From the NCBI RefSeq assembly GCF_004336745.1, contig NZ_SJXD01000011.1, positions 186,001-250,000 on the forward strand: a stretch of DNA of 64,000 nucleotides. Direction: 5' to 3'. Position numbers and translations under genes: made by a program. The DNA comes from Roseococcus sp. SYP-B2431 (GTDB lineage Bacteria; Pseudomonadota; Alphaproteobacteria; Acetobacterales; Acetobacteraceae). Within the stretch, counting starts at the first letter, position 1, and every line of letters starts with the position of its first letter. Below, piece by piece: positions 17,691 through 27,398 of this stretch. Under the pieces are notes generated by a model. That model was not told the origin of the DNA. It did no database searches and saw only the letters and a program-made list of their open reading frames with translations.

Positions 17691-18533
17691 ATGAAGGAAG
17701 ACGCCGCCCCCGCCACCCTGCCCGCCGGGACGCTGATGCAGGGCCGCCGCGGCCTCATCATGGGCGTGGCGAACGACCGCTCCATCGCCTGGGCGATTGC
17801 CCGGGCCTGCGCGGCGCAGGGCGCGGAGCTTGCCTTCACCTACCAGGGCGAGGCGCTGGAGAAGCGCGTCCGCCCGCTCGCCGAGAGCATCGGCAGCGAC
17901 ATCGTCATTCCTTGCGACGTCGGCAGCGACGAGGACATGGACGCGGCCTTCGGCGCGATCGAGGAGCGCTGGGGCAAGCTCGACTTCTTCGTCCATGCCA
18001 TCGGCTTCGCGGACAAGCAGTACCTCCGGGGCCGGTTCCTCGACACGCCGCGCGAGGCCTTCCTCCAGGCGCTCGACATTTCCTGCTACTCCTTCGCCGC
18101 GACCGGGCGCCGCGCCGCGGCCCTGATGAGCGAGGGCGGCTCGCTGCTCACGCTGAGCTACCTCGGCGCCGAGAAATGGGTGCCGCACTACAATGTGATG
18201 GGCGTCGCCAAGGCCGCGCTCGAGGCCAGCGTGCGCTACATGGCAGCGGACCTCGGACCCGATGGCATCCGCGTGAACGCCATCAGCGCCGGGCCCATCA
18301 AGACGCTGGCGGCCAGCGGCATCGGCGACTTTCGCTACATCCTCAAGTGGAACCAGTACAACGCGCCCATGCAGCGCAATGTCGGGCTGGACGAGGTCGG
18401 CGGGGCGGGGCTCTACCTGCTCTCGCCGCTCTCCACGGGCGTGTCCGGCGAGGTGCATCACGTGGATTGCGGCTACCACATCGTGGGCATGAAGAACCCC
18501 GACGCGCCGGACCTCACCATCGACAAGGGCTGA
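17691..18533 (+). CDS. fabI: Enoyl-[acyl-carrier-protein] reductase (NADH)
   Basis: A 280-residue short-chain reductase completing each cycle of type II fatty acid synthesis. The cofactor loop is the FabI form GVANDRSIAWAIA, and the catalytic Tyr-x6-Lys is in HYNVMGVAKAALE near residues 166-173. The frame is open 45 codons further upstream, but the ATG at 17691 starts a normal FabI; the extension has no family resemblance. It is monocistronic and divergent from pdxH. Confidence 0.95.
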   Translation: MKEDAAPATLPAGTLMQGRRGLIMGVANDRSIAWAIARACAAQGAELAFTYQGEALEKRVRPLAESIGSDIVIPCDVGSDEDMDAAFGAIEERWGKLDFFVHAIGFADKQYLRGRFLDTPREAFLQALDISCYSFAATGRRAAALMSEGGSLLTLSYLGAEKWVPHYNVMGVAKAALEASVRYMAADLGPDGIRVNAISAGPIKTLAASGIGDFRYILKWNQYNAPMQRNVGLDEVGGAGLYLLSPLSTGVSGEVHHVDCGYHIVGMKNPDAPDLTIDKG

Positions 18534-18563
18534 AGGCGGGAGGGCTTCGCTCGCCGCGCCGCA

Positions 18564-20330
18564 TCACCCCTGCCGCAGCCGGTCCACCGTCCGCTGCGCC
18601 TGGTCCGCCTCCAGGTCGAAGTGCTGCAGCGCGAATCCCGCCATTCCCAGCGCGATCTCCCGCTCCCCCATCACGACGAGCCCCACCCCGTCCAGCCGGC
18701 CCAGGAATCGCGCCTCCTCGTCGTTATGGGCGCGCGCGGTCGCCGCGATGGCCGGATTGGCCGCGCGCGCCATGTCGAGCACGCGGCGGCAGCCGAAGGC
18801 GTCGGGCATGGCGAGGACGATGAGGCTCGCGGTCTCCGGCCGCGCCGCCTTGAGCACCTCCGGCTGGGCGGCATCGCCCCAGATGACGGGCATCCCCCTG
18901 GCGCGCAGCCGCATGGCGACGCCGTGGTCGGCCTCGATGGCGACATGGGGAATGCCGTGCTCGGCCAGGGCCTTGGCGACGACGCGGCCGACGCGCCCGT
19001 AGCCCGCGATGATCGCGTGGCCGGAGAGGCCGGCCGGCAGGGCGGCGAAGGCACGGGCGCCGGCGCGGCGGGCGATCCAGGCGCGGTAGCGCCGCTCGCC
19101 GACGACGCGCGTGGCCAGCCGCTCGGCCAGCGAGAGCGAGACGGGCGCGAGGATGATGGTCAGCGTCGCCGCCGCCAGGATGGGGCCGCGCGCCTCGGCC
19201 GGCAGCACGTCGAAGCCGATGGCGAGCTCCTGCAGGACGAAGGAGAACTCGCCGATCTGCGCCAGCCCGCCCGCGACGGTGGCCGCGGTCGGCAGGGCCA
19301 CGCGCAGCGCCGTCAGCAGGACCAGGATGGCGACGCCGGTGCCGAGCACGGTGGTGGTGAAGGCGGCCAGCGCCAGCCAGGGCGCGGCGAGAATGGCGAC
19401 CGGGTCCACCAGCATGCCCACGGAGACGAAGAACAGCGCCACGAAGATGCGCTGAAGCGGCATGGTCTCGGCCGCGGCCTGGTGCCCCTGCGGGCTCTCG
19501 GCCAGCAGCACGCCGGCGAAGAAGGCGCCGAGCGCCGGCGAGACGCCGAACAGCGCCGAGCAGCCGAAGGCCGTGCCGAGGGCCGCCACGACCACCGCGA
19601 GGGTGAAGAGCTCGCGCGACCCCGTGGCGGCGACCAGCGCGAGCAGGCGCGGCAGCAGCACGCGCCCGGCGACTCCCAGGAGCAGCACGAAGGCCACGAG
19701 CTCCAGCGCGGTCTTCGCCAGCGCGCCGCCCAGCTCCCCGGGATTGCCGGCCAGGACCGGCAGCAGCACCAGGGCCAGGACGACGACGAGGTCCTGCGCG
19801 ACCAGCCAGCCCAGCGCGACGCGCCCGGCCTCGCCGGCCAGCCGCCCGCGCTCCTCGAGGGTGCGGGTGGCGACGGCGGTGGAGGAGATGGAGAGCGCCA
19901 GGCCGAAGGCGGCCGCCGGCCCCGCGCCGAGGCCGAGGGCGAACCAGCCCAGCAGGCCGCCGAGCGTGGTGCCGACGGCCACCTGGCCGAGCGCGCCGGG
20001 CACCGCCACGCGCCATACCGCCAGCAGGTCGCGCGGGCGGAAGTGCAGGCCGACGCCGAAGAGGAGCAGCGCCACGCCGATCTCTGCCATGGCCGAGGTC
20101 ATCCCCCGGTCGGCGACGAAGCCCGGCGTATAGGGGCCGACCACAAGGCCGGCGGCGAGGTAGCCCAGCAGGGGCGGCAACCGCAGCAGCCGCGCCACGA
20201 GCCCAAGTCCGAAGGCGAGCGCGAGGGCGACGACCAGGGTCGCCAGGAGCGTGGAGACGGCGTGCACGCGCAAAGCGTAGCGCGTGCCCCGCGCGAGGTT
20301 CCACCCGGCCGGCCGATTCGGCCGGGGCAT
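18564..20330 (-). CDS. CPA2 monovalent cation:proton antiporter with TrkA-N domain (YbaL/Kef type)
   Basis: A 588-residue protein. The first 400 residues hold about 12 membrane helices including [21 protein letters not shown] and the exchanger core of KefB/YbaL proteins. From about residue 430 a cytoplasmic TrkA-N Rossmann domain follows ([18 protein letters not shown]), which senses NAD(H) or a ligand. Predicted role: potassium or sodium/proton exchange at the inner membrane for pH and stress tolerance. The first 21 residues are not membrane-like; a GTG at 20267 just before [10 protein letters not shown] is an equally good start. Confidence 0.88.
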   Translation of the reverse strand: MPRPNRPAGWNLARGTRYALRVHAVSTLLATLVVALALAFGLGLVARLLRLPPLLGYLAAGLVVGPYTPGFVADRGMTSAMAEIGVALLLFGVGLHFRPRDLLAVWRVAVPGALGQVAVGTTLGGLLGWFALGLGAGPAAAFGLALSISSTAVATRTLEERGRLAGEAGRVALGWLVAQDLVVVLALVLLPVLAGNPGELGGALAKTALELVAFVLLLGVAGRVLLPRLLALVAATGSRELFTLAVVVAALGTAFGCSALFGVSPALGAFFAGVLLAESPQGHQAAAETMPLQRIFVALFFVSVGMLVDPVAILAAPWLALAAFTTTVLGTGVAILVLLTALRVALPTAATVAGGLAQIGEFSFVLQELAIGFDVLPAEARGPILAAATLTIILAPVSLSLAERLATRVVGERRYRAWIARRAGARAFAALPAGLSGHAIIAGYGRVGRVVAKALAEHGIPHVAIEADHGVAMRLRARGMPVIWGDAAQPEVLKAARPETASLIVLAMPDAFGCRRVLDMARAANPAIAATARAHNDEEARFLGRLDGVGLVVMGEREIALGMAGFALQHFDLEADQAQRTVDRLRQG

Positions 20331-20420
20331 GCGGGACGGAGGCTGGCGGCCCAGGGCCGCGAGGCCGCGCCTGCGCCTTCCAGTGGCCGCGGCGCCCCGC
20401 CCGGGCTAGGAGGGCTCACC

Positions 20421-21527
20421 ATGAGTCACAACAGCTTCGGCCATCTCTTCCGCGTCACCACCTGGGGCGAGAGCCACGGGCCCGCCATCGGCTGCGTCGT
20501 CGACGGCTGTCCGCCCGGGCTGGAGCTCGACGAGGCCTGGATCCAGCCCTTCCTGGACAAGCGGAAGCCCGGCACGTCCAAATTCGTGACGCAGCGGCAG
20601 GAGCCGGACCAGGTCCGCATCCTCTCCGGCGTCTTCGAGGGTCGCACGACCGGCACGCCGATCGCGCTGCTCATCGAGAACCAGGACCAGCGGTCCAAGG
20701 ACTACGGCGAGATCGCGAAGAGCTTCCGTCCCGGCCATGCCGACATCGCCTATGAATGGAAATACGGCATCCGCGACTATCGCGGCGGGGGGCGGGCCTC
20801 GGCGCGCGAGACGGCGATGCGCGTGGCCGCCGGCGCCGTGGCGCGGCGCGTGCTGGGCGAGGGCGTGGTGATCCGCGGCGCGCTGGTGCAGATCGGCGCG
20901 GATGCGATCGACCGCGCGGCCTGGGACTGGGCCGAAGTGCGCGGCAACGAATTCTGGTGCCCCGACCCGGCCGCCGCGAGGCGCTGGGAGGAGCAGCTCT
21001 CCGGGGTGCGCAAATCCGGCAGTTCCGTCGGCGCTGTGATCGAAGTGCGGGCCGAGGGGGTTCCCGTGGGCCTCGGGGCTCCCATCTATGGCAAGCTCGA
21101 CGCGGAGATCGCGGCCGGGCTCATGTCCATCAACGCGGTGAAGGGTGTCGAGATCGGCGACGGATTCGCCGCCGCCGCCCTCTCCGGCGAGGAGAACGCG
21201 GATGAGATGCGCATGCGCCAGGATGGGGCGGTGGAGTTCCTCGCCAACCACGCGGGCGGGATCCTCGGCGGGATCTCGACGGGCCAGCCCATCGTTGCCC
21301 GCTTCGCCGTGAAGCCGACCAGCTCGATCCTCACCCCCCGCCAGGCCGTGACCCAGGCCGGGGCGAACACCGACCTGCTGACAAAGGGCCGCCACGATCC
21401 CTGCGTCGGCATCCGCGCCGTGCCGGTGGGCGAGGCCATGCTGGCCTGCGTGCTGGCGGACCACCTGCTGCGCCACCGGGCGCAGAACCCCGGGGCGCCG
21501 GTCCTGGGGCGGCTCCCGCGCGAGTGA
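20421..21527 (+). CDS. aroC: Chorismate synthase
   Basis: A 368-residue enzyme that makes chorismate from EPSP using reduced FMN, the last common step of aromatic amino acid synthesis. It starts [19 protein letters not shown], the conserved family N-terminus, and contains the [20 protein letters not shown] signature near residue 122 and the C-terminal [15 protein letters not shown] strong SD (AGGAGGG, 20408-20414) precedes the ATG. The frame is open far upstream, but that is antisense to the antiporter and not coding. Confidence 0.97.
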   Translation: MSHNSFGHLFRVTTWGESHGPAIGCVVDGCPPGLELDEAWIQPFLDKRKPGTSKFVTQRQEPDQVRILSGVFEGRTTGTPIALLIENQDQRSKDYGEIAKSFRPGHADIAYEWKYGIRDYRGGGRASARETAMRVAAGAVARRVLGEGVVIRGALVQIGADAIDRAAWDWAEVRGNEFWCPDPAAARRWEEQLSGVRKSGSSVGAVIEVRAEGVPVGLGAPIYGKLDAEIAAGLMSINAVKGVEIGDGFAAAALSGEENADEMRMRQDGAVEFLANHAGGILGGISTGQPIVARFAVKPTSSILTPRQAVTQAGANTDLLTKGRHDPCVGIRAVPVGEAMLACVLADHLLRHRAQNPGAPVLGRLPRE

Positions 21528-21584
21528 GCCGCCTCGCCGGCCGGCGCGCCGGCCGGCGGCGGACCGGACGAAGGATTTTGAGGC

Positions 21585-21603
21585 TCAGGAATATGAATCC
21601 TGA
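21585..21603. promoter_or_regulatory. Operator-like inverted repeat upstream of the 401-residue gene
   Basis: TCAGGA (21585-21590) and TCCTGA (21598-21603) form a perfect inverted repeat with a 7-base spacer in an unusually AT-rich patch (about 21571-21612) of an otherwise very GC-rich gap. A TAGCAT hexamer follows at 21604. Likely a promoter or operator for the gene at 21672; the regulator is unknown. Confidence 0.35.
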
Positions 21604-21671
21604 TAGCATTTTCGTGCAAGACGGCGCGGTGTCGGCCGTGCTCGATGTCCCCGACACCCAGACGAGGGCTT

Positions 21672-22877
21672 ATGCCGCCTGACGAATCGACCCCTGCCGA
21701 TGTGAGCGCGCTGAAGGCCTTCGTGGCCCTGGCGGGCGGCGCCACATGGAGGAAGCGCGTGGCCGATCTCGGCGCGCGGGCGCAGCCGGGCTCGCTGGCC
21801 GGCCGCGCCGCCCAGCAGCGCCACATGCTGGAGTTGATCCTGGCCCGGCTGGACCGGCCGGAGATGATGGCCCGGGCTGGCCGCGCCGAGCGGCTGGTGC
21901 TGGGCTTCGCCCGTGAGCTCGCGGCGCTGGCCCGGGCGCTGCCCGATCCCGGGCGCAAGCGGGTCAAGGCCATGCTGGCCCAGGGCCTCGCCGGCGAGGC
22001 GAACCTGATCCCGCTCTTCCACCTCGTCCGCACCGCCTCGCTGCTCCGCGCCCGGGGCTTCGAGGTCCGCTTCGACGGGCTGCTCCACGGCACCGACCAC
22101 GATCTTCTGATCGAGCGCGGCGGCGCGGCCACCGAGGTGGTTTGCGAGACCCTCTCCGCCGAGGAGGGGCGGCCGCTGCATCGCGGCCACTGGGCGATGC
22201 TGGTTGACCGGGTGAATCCGGAGCTGCAGACCTGGCTCGCCGCCCATCCCGGCCGCTACATCCTCAAGATGACCCTGCCCGAGGGCGTCTCGGACACGAC
22301 GCAGCTCGCTGACCTGCATGCCCGGATCTCGACCATGCTGGCCGATGAGCGGCGGCAGGACACCAGCGCCGATGCCGTCATGAAGCTGGACCCGCTGGTG
22401 CTGGCCGGCGCCCAGGCCGCGAGCGACCCCCAGCGCGCTTTGCCGGCGCGCCTGCGGCAGGTCTTCGGGGTGGAGGCGCATCTCGCCGTCACGGCCGATC
22501 CGGCGAGCGGCAGCGTGCTGGTGATGGCGGCCCGGGCGGGGCGCGAGAACGCGATCTCCCAGGCGGTCGGCCGGCGGCTGGCCCTGACGGCCGGCGCGCG
22601 GCTCTCGGGAAAGCAGCCGGGCATCCTCTCGGTCTTCCTGGACGACCTGGAAGCCGCCGAATGGCACTCGCTGCGCGACACGCTGGAGCTGGAGGGCGCC
22701 GTACGGCGCTTCCTCACCGAGCCGGTGGCGCGCCGCGTCGTGGCGGTGACCTGCACCACGCGGCAGGAGTTCTTCGGGGCGGGCGCCTCGGTGCCGGAGG
22801 GCGAGCTCCGCTTCCGCAATCCGGGGCATCCGGCGGCGAAGCATGCGGGGCTGGAGCCCGCGATCAGCAGCAACTGA
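21672..22877 (+). CDS. Uncharacterised 401-residue protein with nuclease-fold-like core
   Basis: Function unknown. The N-terminal 110 residues are helical and Arg/Ala-rich (GRAAQQRHMLELILARLDRP). Around residues 130-165 the order GFEVRFDG - DHDLLIERGG - EVVCETLSAEEGR resembles the core of PD-(D/E)XK nuclease folds, but the place of the catalytic Lys (ECKT-type motif) is taken by Glu, so activity is doubtful. The last third has a mixed sheet pattern and ends GNPG-like (FRNPGHPAAKHAGL). GAGGG precedes the ATG at 21672; another ATG lies nine codons upstream. It follows aroC but has its own AT-rich upstream region. Confidence 0.75.
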   Translation: MPPDESTPADVSALKAFVALAGGATWRKRVADLGARAQPGSLAGRAAQQRHMLELILARLDRPEMMARAGRAERLVLGFARELAALARALPDPGRKRVKAMLAQGLAGEANLIPLFHLVRTASLLRARGFEVRFDGLLHGTDHDLLIERGGAATEVVCETLSAEEGRPLHRGHWAMLVDRVNPELQTWLAAHPGRYILKMTLPEGVSDTTQLADLHARISTMLADERRQDTSADAVMKLDPLVLAGAQAASDPQRALPARLRQVFGVEAHLAVTADPASGSVLVMAARAGRENAISQAVGRRLALTAGARLSGKQPGILSVFLDDLEAAEWHSLRDTLELEGAVRRFLTEPVARRVVAVTCTTRQEFFGAGASVPEGELRFRNPGHPAAKHAGLEPAISSN

Positions 22878-23028
22878 CGGGCGGGCGCGGGCGGGAACCT
22901 GACCAGGCATCCGACCGCACGGCGGCCTGCGCCGCCCGGCCGACCTTTCGGCCAGGCGCCCCCGATCCGGCGAAGCCAGGGCCGCGGAGGCGGCCGCCCG
23001 GCGTCCGAGGGCAAGAAGACAGACTTGG

Positions 23029-24669
23029 CTACGCCAAAGTCGTCAGATCCTGGAACCAGTGCTGCGCCTGCGTATAGCCGCGCACGTTGCGGCCCGCCGC
23101 ATGCGGGTTGGTGTCGTGCACCACGAAGACCAGCAGCGCCTCGTCGACCGCTTTCTGATGCACCTGGGCCATCAGCCGGTCCACCGCCGCCGGATCGAAG
23201 TTGCTCGTCGCCTCGTCGATCAGCCGGTCGATCTCGGCGTTGCGGTAATGGCTCCAGTTCACGCCGCGCGGCGAGATCTGGTTGGAGTGGAAGAAGCGGA
23301 TCAGCGCGTAGAGCGGGTCGCTCGTCACATAGGCCACGTTGTTGGCGGTGATGTTCCCCGCGCGCGCGATCTCGCCGGCCGCGCCCTGGCGCCAGCAGGT
23401 GTAGGAGACCTCGAGCTCCACGACCTGGAACTCGATGTCGATGCCGACCTCGCGCCAGGCCGACTGGATATATTCGTTGATCGGCATCGAGAGCATCTGC
23501 CCCGATCCGCCGCTCGGCACCAGGAACTTCGTCTTCAGGGGATTGGCGCGCGAGAAGCCCGCCTCCTGCACCAGCCGCCGCGCGCGGTCCGGGTCATGGG
23601 TGATGCGGAAAGTGGGATGGCCGAACCAGGGCGAGGTTGGGTCCACGACACCCACCGCCGGCTTCGCCAACCCGTTCATCAGCGCCACGATCTCCTCGCG
23701 GTTGATGGCGAGGTTGGCCGTCTGGCGCAGCTTCAGGTCGCGCCAGGGCGAGCCCTCCACCAGGCTCAGATGGTAGTTCCAGACATGCGGCGTCACGTTC
23801 TCGATGATCCGCGCGCCCGAGGCGCGCAGCCGCGGCACGAGGTCGGGCGAGGGGGTCTCGATGAAGTCCACCTGCCCGGTGAGCAGCGCGTTGGTCCGCG
23901 TCGTCTCCTCCGGCGCCACGACCAGCACGATGCGGTCGGCCTTGGGCATGCGGGCGGGGTTCCAATAGCCCGTGTTCCTGACCAGCTCCGCGCGCTCGCG
24001 CGGGACGAGGCGGGCGAGGCGGAAGGGGCCGGTGCCCGAGGGCTCGCTCGCGAAGCGCTCCCAGCTGCGGCCGAGCTTCTCGTATTGCGCGGGCGAGGAG
24101 ATCAGGAACCACAGCATCTGATAGGGGAAGATGCTGTCCACCGCGCGCGTCGTGACCTCGACGGTCATGGCGTCGATCTTGCGCCAGCTCGCCACGCTCG
24201 GCAGGCGGGGGCGGACCTGGGCGGCCTGGCGATTGTCGAAATGCGGCGCCTGCGGGTTCAGCACCTTCTCGAAGTTCCAGATCACCGCATCGGCGTCGAA
24301 GTCGCTGCCGTCGTGGAACTTCACGCCGGGGCGCAGCTTGAACACCCACTTCTTGCGGTCCGAGGCGTCGGCCTCCCATGCCGTGGCGAGGCCGGGGACG
24401 AGCTTGCCGGGACGGTCGGCGACATCCATCTCCCAGGCCACCAGCGGGTCGTAGATGGTGTAGCCGGTGAACTGGTAGGCGCCGGCGCCGCGGTCCGGCT
24501 GGCCGGTGGTCTGCGGGATATCGGCCATGGAGATGGCATAGCGGATCACGCGCTCGCCCGGCGATTGAGCGCTCGCCCCGCTGCCCGCCCAAGGCGCGGG
24601 CATGCCGGTGGCGCCGGTGGCCGTGGCGAGGGCCAGCAGGTCGCGGCGGGAGAGGGGCGATGAGGTCAT
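23029..24669 (-). CDS. ABC-type peptide/nickel-family binding protein (SBP_bac_5)
   Basis: A 546-residue periplasmic protein of DppA/OppA type. The signal peptide SPLSRRDLLALATATGATG has a twin-arginine motif and is probably Tat-exported. Family segments are GYTIYDPLVAWEM, the KWVFKLRPGVKFHDGSDFDA motif shared by nearly all members, and QTANLAINREEIVALMNG. GGAAGAGA precedes the ATG. No permease or ATPase genes are adjacent, so it is an orphan or serves a transporter elsewhere. The ligand (peptide, opine, glutathione, metal chelate) cannot be told. Confidence 0.9.
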   Translation of the reverse strand: MTSSPLSRRDLLALATATGATGMPAPWAGSGASAQSPGERVIRYAISMADIPQTTGQPDRGAGAYQFTGYTIYDPLVAWEMDVADRPGKLVPGLATAWEADASDRKKWVFKLRPGVKFHDGSDFDADAVIWNFEKVLNPQAPHFDNRQAAQVRPRLPSVASWRKIDAMTVEVTTRAVDSIFPYQMLWFLISSPAQYEKLGRSWERFASEPSGTGPFRLARLVPRERAELVRNTGYWNPARMPKADRIVLVVAPEETTRTNALLTGQVDFIETPSPDLVPRLRASGARIIENVTPHVWNYHLSLVEGSPWRDLKLRQTANLAINREEIVALMNGLAKPAVGVVDPTSPWFGHPTFRITHDPDRARRLVQEAGFSRANPLKTKFLVPSGGSGQMLSMPINEYIQSAWREVGIDIEFQVVELEVSYTCWRQGAAGEIARAGNITANNVAYVTSDPLYALIRFFHSNQISPRGVNWSHYRNAEIDRLIDEATSNFDPAAVDRLMAQVHQKAVDEALLVFVVHDTNPHAAGRNVRGYTQAQHWFQDLTTLA

Positions 24670-24865
24670 TCGGGTCTCTTCCAGGGCTGGGATGCCTGCC
24701 GGCCTAGCAAGACGGGGGCCAGCCCGCCGGGCGCATGGCGCCCCAAAAACCGTGCCGTGGACCCCTCCGCGGCAAAAATGGCGCGAAGCCCCGGATTCCC
24801 TGGACGGAATCCCGCTGCGGCGTGGACGGCGGGCGCGCTTCCGCTTAGTTACGATCTGCGAGTCT

Positions 24866-26260
24866 GTGGGGATCAGCTTGGGCCGTTTGGGAATATTCGC
24901 GGTCGCGGGGCTTACGCTCGCGCTGGGCGCCTGGCTCGGCGGGGCCTTCCAGACCGCGCCCCATGATGATCTCTCCCGCCCCGCCGCGCCGTCCGCCCCC
25001 CGGCCGAACGCGGAAGCACTCCGGGCCGAAGCGCCCAGAACCGAAGCGCCCGGAACCGAAGCACCGGGAGCCGAAGCACCGGGAGCCGAAGCGCCGCGCC
25101 GCGCGGAGCCCGGCGTGACGGCGCCGACGCAGCCGCCCGCATCGCTCCCCGAGCGCCCCCCGGAGGCGGCGGCCCCGCGCTCCGAGGCCACGGCGCCGGC
25201 AAGCGCCGTCGCGGCCGCTCCGGAACCCGTCCCCCCGCGCCCGGAAGCTGCAGCCCTTCCGCCTCGTCCGGAGCCCGCCGCGCCGCCGGCCCAGACTGCC
25301 GCGCCCCAGACTGCGGCGCCCCAGACTGCGGCGCCCCGTCCCGAGCCGGCCCGCCCGCGCCAGGACCCGCCGCGCTTCGACGTGGCGCGGGTCGGTGCCC
25401 GTGGCGCCCTGGTCACCGCCGGCCGCGCCGCCCCGGGCGCCGAGGTCGTGCTGCTGGAGAACGGCCGCGAGATCGGCCGTGGCCGCGCCGATGCGCGCGG
25501 CGAATGGGTGATCCTGCCCGATTCCCCGCTGACGCCCGGCGCGCGCGAGCTGACGCTGACCGCGCGGCTCCCCGGCGGGGAGCCGCTGGCGGGGGAGGCC
25601 AGCGTGGTGCTCCTGGTCCCCGGCCCGCCGCCCGCCGTGCTGGCCGAGGCGCGGCCGCCGGCGCCCTCCGGCGCGTCGCCGGATGCCACGCCCGAGACCC
25701 GTCCCGCGGCCGCCGGGCCGCAGCCGTCGGCGGCGGTGGCGCTGCTCTTGCCGGCTCCCGGCGCGAGGGCGCCCGTCCTGGCGCTGCAGGCGCCGGCCAC
25801 GGCCCGCCTTTCGATCGATCTCGTGGACTATGCCGGCACCTCCGGCATGCGCTTCGCGGGCGCGGCTCCGGCCGGGGCGTTGCTGCGCCTCTACATCGAC
25901 GACGCGCCCTCGGGCGAGGTCTTCGCCGACGCCCAGGGCCGCTGGAGCCACTCCCCCCAGGCGCAGCCCGCCTACGGCCGCCACGTGCTCCGCGCCGACC
26001 AGATCGGCGCGCAGGGGCAGGTGCTCTCGCGCGTCGAGCAGCCCTTCCAGCGTGACCCGCCCCCGGCGGTCGCCAGTGCGGAGGAGGCGCCGACGCGGCA
26101 CGTGGTCCAGCCCGGCCACAATCTCTGGCGCATCGCGCGCGGCACCTATGGCCAGGGCATCCGCTACACGGACATCTTCGCGGCCAATCGCGAGCAGATC
26201 CGCAATCCGCACCTGATCTATCCGGGGCAGATCTTCACCCTGCCGCAAGCGACGCCCTGA
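24866..26260 (+). CDS. LysM-domain envelope protein with Pro/Ala/Glu-rich region
   Basis: About 464 residues from a GTG start. An N-terminal membrane anchor (IFAVAGLTLALGAWLGGAF) is followed by about 130 residues of low complexity with five-residue tandem repeats (EAPGTEAPGAEAPGAEAP; QTAAPQTAAPQTAAP). Then come two beta-sandwich-like segments (GRAAPGAEVVLLENGREIGR and AGALLRLYIDDAPSGEVFAD). The last 50 residues are a LysM domain (HVVQPGHNLWRIARGTYG through NPHLIYPGQIFTLP). Such proteins sit in the periplasm and bind peptidoglycan. The start is uncertain: the frame is open further upstream, but coding character begins here. Confidence 0.8.
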   Translation: MGISLGRLGIFAVAGLTLALGAWLGGAFQTAPHDDLSRPAAPSAPRPNAEALRAEAPRTEAPGTEAPGAEAPGAEAPRRAEPGVTAPTQPPASLPERPPEAAAPRSEATAPASAVAAAPEPVPPRPEAAALPPRPEPAAPPAQTAAPQTAAPQTAAPRPEPARPRQDPPRFDVARVGARGALVTAGRAAPGAEVVLLENGREIGRGRADARGEWVILPDSPLTPGARELTLTARLPGGEPLAGEASVVLLVPGPPPAVLAEARPPAPSGASPDATPETRPAAAGPQPSAAVALLLPAPGARAPVLALQAPATARLSIDLVDYAGTSGMRFAGAAPAGALLRLYIDDAPSGEVFADAQGRWSHSPQAQPAYGRHVLRADQIGAQGQVLSRVEQPFQRDPPPAVASAEEAPTRHVVQPGHNLWRIARGTYGQGIRYTDIFAANREQIRNPHLIYPGQIFTLPQATP

Positions 26261-26650
26261 TCAGGCCCCGGCCGCCTCCAGCCGGTCCAGATAGGGATCC
26301 ATCGCCATCGCGAAGCGCACCATCTCGCCCAGCAAGGCCACCGCCGTGCCGCCCGCCGGGGCTTCCGCCTCCAGCGCCAGGCGATGGTCGGCTGTCAGCC
26401 GGAGCTGCCAGCCGTCCGGCAGATCGGGCGGCAGCGCGGCCACGGCGCGCAACGTTCCCGCGCGGTCGGCGTTGCGCTCCGCAGTGGAGGGGATGCGGCC
26501 GGCCATAGCGCGCAGCCGCAGGGCGCCTTCCACCATCAGGGCCTCGCAATGGCGTCCCCGCCAGGCGAAGCTCAAGGCGGGCCGAAGCCCGGGCGATCGG
26601 GGCGAGAGCGTACCGTCGCGGCCGACGGCAAAGGGACCGAGCGTGATCAT
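26261..26650 (-). CDS. Hypothetical protein divergent from psd
   Basis: A 129-residue soluble protein with no recognised domain. It begins MITLGPFAVGRDGTLSPRSP and is predicted mixed strand and helix, ending in a helix MVRFAMAMDPYLDRLEAAGA. The frame is open 38 codons further, but that would run into psd and lacks an SD, so I start at 26650. It converges on the LysM gene with no gap and is divergent from psd with a 49-base spacer. Coding is supported by position and codon use only. Confidence 0.6.
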   Translation of the reverse strand: MITLGPFAVGRDGTLSPRSPGLRPALSFAWRGRHCEALMVEGALRLRAMAGRIPSTAERNADRAGTLRAVAALPPDLPDGWQLRLTADHRLALEAEAPAGGTAVALLGEMVRFAMAMDPYLDRLEAAGA

Positions 26651-26699
26651 GCGGACAGAAACTTGCCGCAGAAAGGTGAACAGAGGATAAATCCGCCGC

Positions 26700-27398
26700 A
26701 TGTCCCTCGCGAACAGCCTGTCTCTCGTCCTCTCGCCGCCGCACCCGGCGGGGAAGCCCTTCATCTATGGCGGCGCCGCGGTCGCCGTCGTGGGCGGGCT
26801 CATCCTCGGCCCTTGGCTCTTCTGGATCGGCGTCGCCTTCACCCTCTTCTGCCTCTACTTCTTCCGAGACCCCAAGCGCGTGCCGCCGCAGGAGCGTGAC
26901 CTCGTCATCGCCCCGGCCGACGGCAAGGTCGTCCTCGTCGGCCCCGCCATCCCGCCGGCCGAGCTCGAGATGGGCGACGCGCCGCGCTGGCGGGTGGCCA
27001 TCTTCCTCTCCGTGCTCGACGTGCATGTGAACTATTCGCCCGTGCAGGGCCGCATCAGCCGCATCGCCTACCGCCACGGCACCTTCATCGATGCGAGCAT
27101 GGAGAAGGCCTCCACCGAGAACGAGCGCAACGCGCTCCGCTTCGACCTGCCGGACGGCCGCCAGCTCGCCTGCGTGCAGATCGCGGGCCTCGTCGCCCGC
27201 CGCATCGTCTGCAGCGTGCGCGAGGGCGACCAGCTGCTGGCCGGCGACCGCTTCGGCATCATCCGCTTCGGCAGCCGCACCGACGTCTATCTGCCCGAGG
27301 GCGTGAAGCCCAAGGTGCTGGTGGGTCAGACCATGATCGGCGGCGAGACGGTCCTGGCCGATCTCGCGACCTCGCCGGTGGCGGCGGCCTTCGGATGA
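26700..27398 (+). CDS. psd: Phosphatidylserine decarboxylase (short pyruvoyl type)
   Basis: A 232-residue proenzyme that makes phosphatidylethanolamine at the inner membrane. An N-terminal hydrophobic stretch (FIYGGAAVAVVGGLILGPWL) is followed by FRDPKR, VIAPADGKVV and VHVNYSPVQG, then the self-cleavage site FGSRTDVYLPEG near residue 190, where Ser becomes the pyruvoyl group. The length is typical of the short alphaproteobacterial form. Its stop overlaps the pssA start (ATGA), coupling the two steps of PE synthesis. Confidence 0.96.
   Translation: MSLANSLSLVLSPPHPAGKPFIYGGAAVAVVGGLILGPWLFWIGVAFTLFCLYFFRDPKRVPPQERDLVIAPADGKVVLVGPAIPPAELEMGDAPRWRVAIFLSVLDVHVNYSPVQGRISRIAYRHGTFIDASMEKASTENERNALRFDLPDGRQLACVQIAGLVARRIVCSVREGDQLLAGDRFGIIRFGSRTDVYLPEGVKPKVLVGQTMIGGETVLADLATSPVAAAFG

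Noticed and set aside
15471-18479. A 1002-codon open frame on the minus strand
   Set aside because: Only its 3' half (15471-16919) is coding; the rest is antisense or out of frame with pdxH and fabI. In 70% GC DNA stops are rare, so long empty frames are common.
18621-20420. A 600-residue N-terminal extension of aroC
   Set aside because: It is antisense to the CPA2 antiporter; AroC has a strong SD and its normal N-terminus at 20421.
25020-25335. Short regularly spaced repeats, possible CRISPR
   Set aside because: Units are 15 bases, contiguous and in frame with a low-complexity protein segment; there are no spacers.
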